DNA from: Vanilla planifolia
Taxonomy: Eukaryota; Streptophyta; Magnoliopsida; Asparagales; Orchidaceae
NCBI GenBank assembly: GCA_023846275.1
Contig: CM043877.1
Span: forward strand, 9,593,107-9,657,106
Length of the DNA: 64,000 nucleotides
Direction of reading: 5' to 3'
Positions 1 through 13,025 of this stretch are shown one piece after another (positions within the stretch are counted from its first letter, which is position 1; the number at the start of each line of letters is the position of its first letter). Made by a program: the position numbers and the translations under genes. The notes under the pieces are model-generated. The model ran no database searches. It had not been told where the DNA came from and saw only the letters and a list, made by a program, of their open reading frames with translations.

Positions 1-774
1 AGCTTATGGATGTAATTCTTAATAATTTAGTATAATAATTGGCATAAGGTTTTAGTATTGTTAAATAGAAAAATATACAACATGTAACAATAAAGGAATT
101 AACCAAACATATATTTTATTATAAAAAATCAATGGATGCCACATGCTAAGAGAGATACTCTATCATCAAATTAAAATAGATAAATATGTAACTTGTACCA
201 TAACTCAATAGTATTTATTTGCATTTTCTTGTATGATCTCTTATAGATTGCATTGCATTTTATGAGCTGAAAGAATTGTAACTTTTATGCTATATAGTTT
301 TTCACTTATTCCATGACTTTATTTGTTATATAACTTTTCATATAACATAACATGATATAGAATAATTAAAAATAGAATGAAACATAAACAATAATTAATA
401 TAGAATACAATATTTATTGTTTTTGAAAATGATATCAAGACTAACATATCTATTTCATACATTTTGATTGGTATATTTATTTCACATATAATATTATATA
501 ACAAAAATAGAAATGAAAAGTGGATTCACATTGACATTATACTTAAATTAGGCACAGTGTGTTGAATCATTATTTTTTCAATGGCTTTATCCATAAAATC
601 AGAATTCAAAATTAATTTTCTTTATCTTTATCCCAATATAAAGGTGATTGATACTTCTTTTGATATAAGATCTACAAGTTGTCATATCATTGCTAGATTA
701 ATAATTATTATTATAAGTAAATTGTAATACTAATAAATAACTTTTCTAAGTACCTCCAAAATCAAATACACACA
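1..774. other. AT-rich DNA, no gene seen
   Basis: No reading frame here resembles a known protein and the frames are short and broken by stops. The stretch lies on the 3' side of the minus-strand integrase fossil at 775-1130, so it may be decayed retrotransposon sequence, but I found no LTR edge. Confidence 0.5.
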
Positions 775-1130
775 TTTATAATAGATCTTCTAATTCGTTT
801 ATAGTTCTTTCCATCTACCTATCAATTTGATGATGAAATGCAATACTAAATTGCAATTGAGTGTCAAAAAATTGATGAACAAATCTCAAAAATGTAATGT
901 GAATTTTTGGCCTTGATCAAAGATAATTACTTTTGGTATATCATATGGTTTCACTATCTATTCTAAATAAATTTTTGCCAACCTTTCTATTATATAAGAT
1001 TTCTTTATTGATAGAAAATTAGTCAATTTAGTTAATATGTCAACTATCACCCATATATAATCATATCTATATAGCAATTTAGGTAATATAATAATAAAAT
1101 CTAAAATAATCTCATCCCATTTTCACTTTG
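775..1130 (-). pseudogene. Ty3/gypsy retrotransposon integrase fossil
   Basis: Read on the minus strand, this stretch gives recognisable pieces of the integrase core of plant Ty3/gypsy elements, in the right order. They are WDEIILDFIIILP (about 1124-1080), DYIWVIVDILTKLTNFLSIK (about 1060-1000), IIFDQGQKFT (about 925-895) and, after a frameshift, FSIAFHHQIDR then a stop then MERTINELEDLL (about 860-785). In intact elements the last part reads as the conserved HPQTDGQTER segment. At least one frameshift and several stops show that it is dead. I found neither reverse transcriptase nor LTRs attached to it. Confidence 0.8.
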
Positions 1131-4100
1131 GAATGTTAATATATTTAATTGATTAGCTAAAATTGAATATGATAAAAGCTTATTTAGATGTTCCACATTG
1201 ATTGATTTTAATGTAATTGATGCTTGAGCCTATTTTATATTTCAAATATGACTTTTCTTGTATGCAAAAAATAGATGGAATTTCTAAGTATAATGGCATG
1301 ACCAACTTAGACCTTCATATGGGAAATACACATAAAACACTAATCCCTAAATTAATATCATAAATGAACACAATCAAGAGGAACTACTCAAATGAGGTTG
1401 ATGGTAAAATTTATCTTTAAATCATATAATAAACCATAAACATACTGAGGAGATATAAACAATACATAATCCTAACCATGCAACAAACTAGTTATAAAGT
1501 ACAGACACATCTCATATAAAATCTCATAAAAATTAGTAAAATATAAATATAACTCATAACTGTAAGTTAGTAAACTCATCATCTCTCTTATATGATAAAA
1601 CTCTTGTCAAATTATATCATCTCAAATATCATTCTGATCCTTGTCTTGACATATATATATATATATATATATATATAAGTCTCATAACCTGTGATATAAG
1701 TAAGGAATAAGCATCCAAGAGCTTAATAAATAAATTATTGGTTATGACATGAGTTTTTGTTAAGATTTTTAACACCTAAGAGATAGTCAGCATGCACTAG
1801 CACTTCTAGATAATCGATGTGTCTATTTTTCATATAGAAAATCAATAAATAGTCTAAAATTATATTTTTTATGCTCAAAATACATGCTTGGGATATAAAA
1901 AAACTAAAAATAGCACTTTATGCCCATTCCTGTCATCTCCACCAACCACTATTGACTATGCCAATTGTCATTGACCTACCCTAACCCGATAATGGGCTAT
2001 CGATACTATGTTTGACCAAAATGGTTCAATGGATGGGACTTTTGAGTCCATTTCAAATTATGGGTTCACGTGATCCTCAAACGCACATGGAATTGCTAGC
2101 ATGTCACCACAATTTGTCCTAGTAACAAAATAATTTGAGCAACCCATGAATGCACACAAAACCATCAACACCATGCCCCCTCCAACAAAACAATTTGTAT
2201 AGCCCATGAACACACTTAGAATCGTGGATGTCATCCCAACTTGCTAGTGAAATAGTTTTCTACCTACTAAGACCCATTGAATTTGCTGCATCCACTTGAC
2301 CAACGACACATTAACCTAGATTCCAATAACAACTCACACAAATGCAAGCTGCACCAAACTAAAAATGGTAGTTTTTACAAAGTTGTTTGATGACAGCTTT
2401 TGATGACAAATCTTATGTTTTTATTTTTTTCTTAGGCTATCTATAAAGGGAAGGCTTGCATTTTGAAAAAAAATCAATCTTGCATAAGTGAAGTTTTTAC
2501 TATTCATTTGTATGTTTTTAATGTCTTAAGGTTAATTGCAACATGAACTCTAATATTTTGATTCATTAGAGTTCTAATATTGGAAGAAAGGGTGCAAGTG
2601 CTAAGCAGTGAAATGTTCTGTCATTTTATCTTCAAAACTATGACGATGCCTTCTGTCACTATTGGTATAATGGTTCCCTTTTATTTTGTCATTTTAAGTT
2701 TATAGGATTTTTTCCACCTCCATCTTCTTTAGACTTTATTTGTGAATCCCACCTATCGACACCTTCCCTACTCTCTTCGATTCAATTTCCTTAAGTTCTT
2801 TAGACTACCTTTGGTGCAACTACTTCATTGCTCTGATTTTTCATGAGGCTCAGTAAAGTTCTTCGAGTGCTTTCAATCTTTGCCCGTGTGACCTTTCAAT
2901 TGTTCTTCACTTTATCACAAGATTGGTTTTATTAAATCCTTTTCGAGTACGTCATTTATAAGTCATTGAAGAGGTAGTAGGCCTAGCATACGAAGAGATT
3001 CTTATGTTGCTCTCCATCCTCTCTTATCTAAGATTGCCTTCAACAGGTACCATTTATATGTTGTTTTTTTTAGGTTACTCATATTTATTTTTCACAATTT
3101 TCTTCCTTCATAAAGTATGTAGGTTAATCTCTAAGTTGTTCCAAATAGTTTACAGTGCTTGTTTAACATTAATTTCTATATAAATAAAATAATGTTTAAA
3201 TTTTAAAAATGTAATACTCATGTATCCAATACTAGCTAAGAAATATCATATGATAACTAATCATGTAAAGCATATATAATAAGTTTTTATTCTTTATCCT
3301 ATTTATGTTTTTTTTTTTTTTTTCTTTCCATCATAACTTATTATTATAATTTTTTCATATTTAGCATTGATTCATTATTTACTAAATTTTCATATTAAGG
3401 GTCACTTTTCTCTCATATGACCACTATCTTAACCTTATATTACATCAAATCTCAGATCAATCTATTGTATCATATACTAGTATCTCATGGCACATGTCTT
3501 AGAGAACTCTGTAGTTAAGCATATAGAAGATGGAATAGCTTTGGCATGATTGATCATACAAAAATGGTCCTTAATTAAAAGACTAAATATAATTGATTCA
3601 AGATATTACCTCATTAAGAAAACTAGGATATTATAATTTGGTATCAATATAATACATCCTTTAGTCTAATATGGCCAATAATAAATTAATTGAGTTTTGT
3701 ACTTATATAAGGGGGAATCATTTTACTTAGTTATATATTCCAAAACTTATCTAATGCTTATATGCTTAATTATGAAGTTCTCATGGGACTTAAGTCCAGG
3801 TTGCCTCCAAAAGTGCCTCACCAATTAAAGGCTTATAAATTTACTTATAAAGCTTGAGATCTTTCCTCCTATAGCTATTGTGGGACTTATTCATCTTGTA
3901 TGCTTTCACTCAGAATCATATTAGGAGTTGTTTCTTGTTTAGTGGTCCTCTTCTTAAGACATAAACTAATGATCACTCATTGTCATCTTGGATCATGTGT
4001 GTTATAGGTCTACCATCTTCCTCTTAACTCATCCTAGAACTACATTGAACTAAAGAAAATATTTTGATACATATTGTAATATCCTAGCTTTCCTATAAAG

Positions 4101-4908
4101 TATTATCTTAAATCAATCAAGTTTTGTTCTTTTTTAGGAAGTCTATTCTTACTTGGTCCCCCAAGCTCAAAACTACTTCAACTCCAACATACTTAACACA
4201 AGGGTTCTTATAGGATATATGATTAGGTTTCTTATAAAAGGTGCCACTTCATGTAAAGACATTTAGCTTTATTTATATCACTCACGATATGCCCTCTTAT
4301 AGTTGATGTGAAATTAATCACCCTGTACCTCTCCACTTACGAACTAATCAAAATTTACTCCTTATTATATGATTTCTTATCTAAAGTATCACCTGGTGAT
4401 TAATCCTTATTCTCTTCATTTTAGTTTGATGTAGTTAAATTTCTTAAAATTGTCTATAAAATCCATATTCTAAACATTGGAATCCACACAATTTATATCA
4501 TGTAAAAGTGCATGAAAAAACAATGAGTAAAGAAAAGAAAGATAAAAATATGCACATAAAAATTTATTCAAGTTTACCAAACCTATTGACTTACTCAAGT
4601 CCCATTAGCTCTTCTTTTTAAGACTTTTCATTATTGAGGTTAGTTAAGGATTAAACCCAAACAAAAAATTCTTTACAAGTAGCACAATATAATTTTTTAG
4701 TGCTGAAGCACAACCCACATTTTCAAAAAGGATTAAGGCTAACTAGACTCAGTCACAATTACGGCCTTCAAATAACATTACAAGAGACTTTTACGTCGAG
4801 TTTGACTACTTACAGCAATATTTCATAAAGAAAAAAAAAGAATAAATACAAAAAAAATTAAGTTTTTAATTATCATGAAAAATAAAATCCTATAAACATG
4901 CAATAAGT
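1131..4908. other. Intergenic AT-rich DNA, no gene recognised
   Basis: Apart from the (AT)13 tract and homopolymer runs such as the poly-T near 3310-3323, I see no frame with the character of a coding region. The density of stops on both strands suggests old decayed repeats. Segments near 1930-2350 and 3780-4260 are somewhat richer in GC, but I could not assign them. Confidence 0.5.
1651..1677. repeat. (AT)13 microsatellite
   Basis: An uninterrupted run of AT dinucleotides is visible directly. Confidence 0.97.
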
Positions 4909-5384
4909 CCTTTCAAACTTTACATTATAACACTTTATTAAGAATCAATTTTTTTTCTAATCTTAAGAAGATGGGATAATAATGCAAAAACGATACCAAA
5001 TCAGAAGAGAAATAAAATTTTAAAAAAACATGTTCAAGAAAAATTAATTATTTAAAAAAATTATAAATATAAGATGCATTCATAGTCACCTCTGTAGTGT
5101 CAGTCAATATAACCTTTCAAACTTTACATTATAACACTTTATTAAGAATCAATTTTTTTTCTAATCTTAAGAAGATGGGATGATAATGCAAAAACAATAC
5201 CAAATCAAAAGAGAAATAAAATTTAAAAAAAAACATGTTCAAGAAAAAAAAACCAAATTCCTAGAGAATACAAATTTAATGGATGCTGACATACACAGAA
5301 ACAAAAAACTATTTTAATTTTAAGTGTGATTATGTTTTTCTAAATTAATTATTTAAAAAATTATAAATATAAGATGCATCCATA
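4909..5384. repeat. Direct duplication, two copies 204 bp apart
   Basis: Copy A (4909-5085) and copy B (5113-5384) start with the same 130 or so bases, with only a few substitutions. Both end in the same stretch around AATTATAAATATAAGATGCAT. Copy B carries about 95 extra bases in the middle (roughly 5250-5345), so copy A is either a deleted version or the older state. There is no coding content. Confidence 0.9.
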
Positions 5385-5735
5385 CTGGAACATCAGGTTA
5401 AATATTCCAAAAAGGGTTTCTAATTTTTCTTGGTTTACTTGTTCTCGTGGGTCAAGCGCCCTCAAGGCTTCGAATACATGTATTTGATCCATTCTTTTAC
5501 CTGACCTTAACCCATGAAATAAACCAGAAAAAACCCAACGTAAAAGGCAGGATTAATTAGACCATTTTCCAACTCTGCAGCCACCGTGGCAAACGTAGAT
5601 TTTGTTTGTCCCCAGTCAGCAACAGATCATTTACGTTAAAATAAATGACAAAACAACATATCATATAATACAGCAGTAATTTATTGAGCAGAAATTGTTT
5701 GAACATTCCTGGACGTTAACATTTGGAGCTATTGT

Positions 5736-5750
5736 ATATATATATACATA
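5736..5750 (+). promoter_or_regulatory. TATA-like tract upstream of the NIP gene
   Basis: A TATATATATA run lies just before the first candidate ATG (5752) of the aquaporin gene. If it is the real TATA box, transcription would begin near 5765-5780. The protein would then start at the ATG at 5791 or 5794 rather than 5752. It could also be a chance AT run. Confidence 0.3.
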
Positions 5751-5751
5751 C

Positions 5752-7056
5752 ATGAGCATTCTTGGACGACAAAGGAATCATCAAGATCTCATGATGGCGT
5801 TGTCGCGCAAGTTCTTCTCCAAGCCTTCTAAGGGAACGATCATACTTTTGCTGCAGAAGGCAAGTAAAGCTGCTTCTTACTCTACAAACGCATTGATTTG
5901 ATTGCACTTATGCATGGCTCCATTGATTGCAACATTTCGATTCTGTAGATGATGGCTGAGCTCACGGCGACTTACATAATTATGTTTCTTGGTTGTGGTT
6001 CTGCTTTCATCGACAAGCGTATCAACATCACTCACGTAGGCGTGGCTTTCACCTGGGCAGCAGTCATCGTGGCCATGGGTTATACCTTTGGCCATGTATC
6101 TGGTTGCCACATGAATCCGGCAGTTACCATTGGTTTTGCTGCTGCTAGAAAATTTCCATGGAAGGAGGTTAGTATTACTCGTTAGTATTATTCCTTGGAA
6201 TGTTGTCACAAATTCTCCCAATCAAATGCTTTAAGATTAATCCAATGTTTGTGTCCTTCAGGTACCCTTCTATGTGTTGGCTCAAACAACGGGTTCAACC
6301 CTTGCATGTCTCATGCTCCTTTGGCTTTTCAGTGGAGAACCAACTTACGTAATGTTAGCTCTCCCTGGAGGACCAAACCCAGTGAGCAACCTGCAAGCAG
6401 CGGCTTGGGAGATCATCATCTCTTCCATTCTTATGTTGGTTATTCGTAGCGCTACGGAAGATCCAAGAGCGGTAGGACTTGTTCATATCATGTCATTCAA
6501 ATATCATCACGCATGCCTTAATGGACGTTGCAATCAAGCACTGCTTATGTGCATCCCTTTGATCTGCAGTTTAAGAAGCTTGGAGGAATAGCCGTGGGAG
6601 GAACTATCTTCGGCATTATCATCGTTGCAGGGTAACAAACTTGATGGAGCTTTAGTTTTCTTCAATATTCAATAATGTTTTCTTTTATCATTCGAAATAT
6701 AGGAGAATCAGTGGGGCTTCCATGAACCCAGCGAGAAGCTTGGGGCCTGCAATCGTGACCAACAACTTCAACAAGATTTGGATCTACTTGATATCACCTG
6801 TGATTGGCACTGTTTTTGGATCGACATTATACAACTTTCTATGGATGCCCATGAAACAGGATGGGAAGGACAATTCGGTTTCTCAAGGAGTATCCCATGG
6901 AAAAGATGGGACTACCATGCAGACTACTATTATGTCTTCAGGTATATAATTGAATCTACATATTGTTACATTTAAGACGAGTTTGAATCATATCAAAGTG
7001 GTAAAGATGGTAGATATTGTGTTTAACTTGCAGGTAACATGATGGAGATGGTGTGA
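5752..7056 (+). CDS. NIP1: NIP-type aquaporin (nodulin 26-like intrinsic protein, subgroup I)
   Basis: This is a major intrinsic protein forming a plasma-membrane or ER channel for water and small uncharged solutes such as glycerol or metalloids. Proposed exons are 5752-5859, 5949-6167, 6262-6471, 6570-6631, 6703-6941 and 7034-7056, with consistent phases, giving about 286 aa. Six membrane segments are visible, plus two NPA boxes: SGCHMNPAVT (N92) and SGASMNPARS (N208). By alignment from the NPA boxes the selectivity filter is W72, I196, A205 and R211, the W-(V/I)-A-R type of NIP subgroup I. Intron 1 has a GC donor (AG/GCAAGT). The N-terminus before helix 1 is short (36 aa, or 23 if translation starts at 5791). 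R201 replaces the proline usual before ISGASMNPA. If the last intron is not spliced, the protein ends at 6949 instead. NIP identity is solid; the N- and C-terminal ends are less so. Confidence 0.86.
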
Positions 7057-8989
7057 ACAGCATTTGAATTCTCTTGACTTGCATACAAGAAAAAAGAAGT
7101 ATCCTTCTGCAAAAAGTTATCAATTCCTTGTAGTATAAGCCCAACTTTTGTATGAAACCATTGATTCTTTATTATCCTAAAGTTCTTCATCTTGTTGTAA
7201 GTTCTTTATCCAAATGTACGTATTTACTACTGAAAAATGAGCAACTTTATTGAGATTTTGATATTTGTAATGACTTAAAATATTACGAAATTTAGTTTGT
7301 ATTAAAAAAAAATGAAGCTTTGTAGACTTGGAAAATGATGTTAAGATATTGTACGAGTTATCCGAATTTTGATTTTGTAAGTGTCATATTCATTCATGAG
7401 TCATCGATTTGTGTTAATGATTCAGGTTTAACCGTATTCTAAAAAATTATATATATAATTGTAACATGTCGTTTGATATTGAGTGAATAGAAAAATATTA
7501 CTTTTATAATCTTTATCTTAACTTACTTTCTCTCTATTCAAATTTCAATTATTCTTCCATGTCTTATCTTCCAACAAATTGATATAAGAGTTTGAGAAAG
7601 ATGATGTAAAGAAAACAATTAATGCACTTTACATCTCTCACCTTACTAAAAATCATGATAATTAGAGTACATAATTAATGCATTATTTGAGTGTCAAGAT
7701 ATTTAGAAAATTGTCAATAAAAGACATAAAGGGATTCAATATGAGATCACCTTTAAACAAAATAAAAAAAACAATATTAGCAAAGTCATGAAATAAATAT
7801 AAACAAATGCTTTTCTCATCAATCAAGGTCTATAAGAGAAAATATTCCAGAAGGTGGTTAGTGCAAATAATTCAAAGTAAGCTTGAGAGATCATAAAAAA
7901 ATATTCAAAAGAGTTGATAAAGTGAAAAAAAATATATCTCCAAACTTTGAGAAGCAAATTTGAAACCTTGCAAATAAAGCAACTTAACTATAAAAATAAA
8001 TGAAAGAAAAGCAAAATGGTCATGAAGTTCATGTTCATGTTCATGAACGTTATCTTAATCTCATTTGCCTTTTTGAGAATAAAATATTTATTTCATTTGA
8101 AGATATAAAAAAATGATAAATGAAAAATGATTATGGATTAGGAGATTAGTTTTCAGTAAAAAGATTAAAAACATAAGAGCTCATTAATGCATCAAAGGAT
8201 CATAAACCAATTAGTATAAACTAGATCTATAAAATTAAAAAAAAATGCACAATAAGAGATTGAAAATTATAATATAAGATTTGTAACAAAAGGATGTACT
8301 CAAAGACTTAGATTGATTACAATAAAATTTTTGCTCCTATTATTTGACTAAAATAATTTGATTAATATTTGTCAATAGTGACTCAAATAAATTGACTATA
8401 TTTTAAATTTGAAGTGAAATCAATCACTTCAATATTTGTAGGAAAAATATATATATTGAATAACCTAAACGTTATGTGAAAAATGGATAAAAAGTTTTGA
8501 AATTAAAAAAAAATTACTTTACAGCTTAAGACAAATAACACTTATTTAGAACTTAAGAATTGACTCTTATTTCAAAGACAATGGAAAAAAAAGTGACCTC
8601 CTCTTTGATAAAATAAATTTGAAATGGACCAACAACGATGATTAGGATAATTAGAGCATTTTGGGTGACGGGAAATAGTAGTTGTTTGTCAACAATCTTT
8701 AATTGCTAGCATACCATCAGAAGATAACTGCAATTTACAGAAGGCTATCGTAAGTTTGATAGGTTAGCAACATGAGGCAACACTATTTTGTGCTTCTTAA
8801 TAATGTGTTATCTTGGATATATCACTGCATATCTATTGATAAACACGTGTATTTTTTTGTACTTTATTTTTTCCTTTTAAAAGTTTTTTTCTCTATGTAT
8901 TAATATTTAATAAACATTTTATTTTGATTAAGAGCTACATTAATTTTTTTTTTCATTGGCATACAAGAAATTTTGTAATATGGATTTTT
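7057..8989. other. Intergenic AT-rich DNA, no gene seen
   Basis: This begins with the 3' untranslated region of the aquaporin gene and continues as A/T-rich sequence with stops in all frames. I recognised no element. Confidence 0.6.
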
Positions 8990-9545
8990 TTATGGTTCTT
9001 TTAATCTTCAACTCAAATTGGTTTCCCATTGGGTACCATTGGATCCCATTTGGTTGTCTTAGAGAACGCCTCAAAAAGCTAGCAATCGGCCCAAAGGCCA
9101 CAGGTTATCTTGGCGATGTTGACATATCTGTTAGTGTCATCGACTGCATATTTTCCGATTACTTTCAGCCGTCTTTACTCCCCGCTGTAGCCGTCTAAGA
9201 AACGGCCGACCTTACGGCCACCTTTGACGGAGGTCATCGGGATCAAGCTTCAACCGATCTCCTTCCTCGCCCTTTTCCTCTCGCTTGGACCTCGTTTAGT
9301 CCGTCTTTCTTCGCTGTCGTCAACGGTTTCTTCCCACGTCTATCCATTTAGGGAGTGGTGGGGCTGCTACCTTCAAGGAATGCCGATACCTTTTGGATGC
9401 AGAAACACTATGGTGCCAATTGTCAATTGCTGCCTCTGACAATTTCGTCGTTGATTTACGCCATTCTTGACCGTTCACTGTGCTCGGTGTTTGAAGTGTC
9501 GTCAACATTGATTTCACCCTTTGCAGTGAGGACAACCTTTTCATA
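8990..9545. other. GC-richer island of unknown origin
   Basis: The base composition rises sharply against flanks that are nearly all A and T. On the minus strand a short frame opens at about 9351 (MDRRGKKPLTTAKKDG) and stops after about 34 codons. It is preceded at about 9427-9409 by TTGGCACCATAGTGTTTCT. That sequence loosely resembles the TTGGCGCC-type primer binding sites of some Ty3/gypsy elements. It could be the 5' end of a decayed retrotransposon; I could not identify a protein. Confidence 0.3.
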
Positions 9546-12500
9546 AAATTTTCTGAATTTTATGATTATTAGTATTAAACTTTATTAGATTAATTTAAGA
9601 AAATGCGTGGTGTGGCTGAAAGCATTCTAATTCAGTTAACAATGATAATTTTCCTAGTTTACATTAAATGCGGCCTCAAAGGCTTAACTTGAGAACTAAT
9701 AATGATGATTAGTTTATTTCAATTTGTTATCAGTTGTATGACATTGGCGCTAATGTTCATTGACATCTAGGAGTTCATCAAGTTAATTAAGGTAAGCATA
9801 ATTGTAGCTTGCATGTTATATTTAGGTTGTCTAGATCAGTTATAGGTTGTGAGGTGTTGAATCTCGAAGGAGTTTGGTTTGAGCTATTTACTTTGAGATA
9901 GTTGACTTTTAACTATTTGAAGATAGGATCACTTTTTGGTATTTGTTGTAAAATTAATTGTACTTATATAGCTATTCATGTTTAATATGATTTTATGATA
10001 ATTGTTCATTGTGCCTTAGTTCCTGCAGCTATTACTTTTGAGTATGTCTGTTTGTAAGATTTGGCTTATTTGTCAACTATTTGGTTTTATTATAACGAGC
10101 ATTATTCTTATGTTATTATTGCATACTTTTGATAGGTAGCATGTTAATTTCATGTGTAGCTACACTTGGATTTAATCATATGTTTGTTTGATCAAATTGC
10201 CTTATTATATAATTTAGGTCTTTTGTGCAACTATCTTTCTCATCAATTATTTTTTGTATATATCAAGTTTCTTTGATTAATATATCTTGTGTTATCCTAT
10301 GAATTTATTGGAGTAGATGTAGTTTTTGGTTGCATTATCTCAATTTCAATCGATATGAGTTGCTTTGATTTTATTGTGTAAGTTTTGTAGTTTGTATGTG
10401 TGGTCTATTGAGGGTGTACAAGTTTAATATTGATATGTTTATTGCATCCAAACTTATAAAACACATTTAAAATTCTTAATCATAGAATATAACTCATGGT
10501 TGGATCTTTGATAACACAATCTATCTATTATTATGATATAATTCCAATACTATGTTCATCTTAATGCCTTTGTTTTTAGATTAGCCATGCCTGTACGTAA
10601 GTTAGTTATTTATGAATATGACCATTTTAACTTCAATTTTTTATGAATTCTTCTTATATAATAGTAATTTTACTCATTATTTAAATTTGCATGATATTTT
10701 ATTCAAACGTGCTATATCATTATGTAGTTTTGTTAACATGAATATTACATATTACTTGTATCATTCATAATCATATTTTGTTGTTGATAAAACTAGTGAT
10801 GTGATGCATCATGTTATTTATGATGTTATAAATATCATGTGCAAAGTAATATTATATTATGAAGACTAATTATTATATAATTGTTGATATTATATTATAA
10901 TACCTATGTTATTTTGTTGTGAATGTTTAAGGCCTAGTCATTGTCATCTATACTATAGTAGATGGTTTCATTTGTTGGTTTGTGTTGTTAACTAATCATA
11001 TGGTTATAGTTTTTTTTTTTTAGATTTAGTAGGCTCCACTAAGTTTGTTGTGGGATAGATATTTTATTTTATTGTTTTATTTTGAAAGTGTTTTGTTCAA
11101 GCTAGATAATTAAACTTTATTATTTTAGCTTTGGAATAGTTTGTTTATAATTCAATTGGAAACCTTGTTCATTTAACATACTATGTGCATTATTATGTTT
11201 TTATCTTATTATTATACAAAACCCAAATCCGTTGGTTGTAATGGTTGAGTTAAGATTAAGATAATTGAATTGCTTTCTTGACTTGGGATGTGGCAAGACT
11301 TTTGAAGGACACGGTCAATGAAATCCAAACCACTTTTTTGATAGAAAAGTTTTTTCTAAGAGCATTCCATTACCACCAAGCCCTTGTGATTTACTCAAAA
11401 GCTATTGTACAAGTCCTATATGATAGAACTCTAGTACCCCTTATCTTGAGACTTAGCCTCCATGTTAATGTTTGGGTGTATCCCTTCAAAGAATTTTTGT
11501 AATTTTCAATGAATATTGGGAATGCCTCTGCTTTTTTACTATGGATATTCTCTATTTTGAGAGTTTTCAAAGCAAAAATCTTTGTATGTTTTATTCTTAT
11601 TTCTATACCCTTGATCATTACACCATTCATTAGTGATGTAAATTTTGGATTTTAGGGAATGCAGTAGAAACATATGATATTGAGAACATAAAGGAGGTTA
11701 TAGTATAGAAAGAGTAAAAAGGAGATTGGAATCTTCACAAGTCAATGATGAATAATGTAAAAGAAAGAAGAAAAAGAGAATGAAAGAGCTTTCCATTGGA
11801 AAAAATTAGTTAGAGTGGATTAGAATTAACTAGCTTTAATTACATAAAATTAAACTCTTTAGAATTATCTATTTTAAATTGGACTTTTGAAGGTCTATTT
11901 ATAGATTATGAAGTAAACATATGCTAATTTCAATTTCAAACATGAGAATTTATAGCTATTATTTTGTTATTCAATTATAATGCTTAATTATAGGGTTGAT
12001 ATGTGTTTTTAATATGGCCAAGGTTGGATTTTTGCTGTTTTTGATATGAAAAATTAATTCAGCTGTTAAATTGTTATAATTCAGAGTAATGAATTCGAAT
12101 CCCATGTCCAACAAATGTCTCATGAAGTTGAATATGCTCTAGGAACAATTGTAGTCTCAATAGATTGGCTTTGAAAGAATTGCCCAAGGAGTTAGCCTTG
12201 AACAACTGTCCTTGAGAGTCTGGCCTTGAGTAGCCTCAAGGGACTAACTTTGAGGCTGACATTGAGGAATTAGCTTTGAGGGTTTGGTCTTGAGGGATAA
12301 TTGTAGAACATAGTTACATTGAAATAATTGTAGAATTCTTTATTTTAGTTGTTGAAGTTGCTTGTTAAATCAAACGTGTAACATTTTCTAAAAGTAGAAA
12401 AACAGAGTGCAAGTATGGAAAAATAGTGCGAGCAACAAATGAAAGTTCTTGTGAAAAAAACCGATAAAGTGGAGAATAGTCTTTGATATTGAAAATTTTC

Positions 12501-12954
12501 TTATGGTATTTTGTTGGAAGATTTTTTAACTTGTTTTCTCCCATAATAGAAAATAGAAAATTGATACATAATGAATACTTGTAGAGGCAATACTAGTTAT
12601 CAATTGGGGTTGAATGACATTTGCTTAAAATGATTTGAAAGGTCAAAAAGAGCTTAAAACAGGATAATGGTATTCTAGATTGTTGCTTTGAGATCTATTT
12701 ATACGACTTGTATAGATAATATGATTGTTTATGCTATAGTCAGTTGTGTTGAATCACTATGAAAATAGTGGTCAAAAAACAATTAGGATATGGAATTTTA
12801 GAAAGGAATAAATTAGTAATAATACAATTTTAGGTTATAAAAAAGAAGAAATTTAAGAAATAGAATTAATTCAATAGATTAATATTATGAAATGTATGAG
12901 ATGTTGTTTTATTATTATAAGAAATTGTAGACGAGATTTTATTATGAGATCACC

Positions 12955-12958
<4 letters not shown>
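9546..12958. other. Intergenic AT-rich DNA, no gene recognised
   Basis: Reading frames are short and unlike known proteins. Around 12170-12310 there is a patch of repeated CTTGAGG/CCTTGAG words, described among the findings. Nothing else stands out. Confidence 0.5.

Positions 12959-13018
<60 letters not shown>
12959..13018. repeat. (TA)30 microsatellite
   Basis: An uninterrupted TA dinucleotide run of about 60 bp is seen directly. It is self-complementary and probably variable in length. Confidence 0.98.

Positions 13019-13025
<7 letters not shown>

Noticed and set aside
1651..1677. The AT, TA, CA and TC runs as a CRISPR-like or regulatory array
   Set aside because: They are plain dinucleotide microsatellites with no spacers, in a plant genome.
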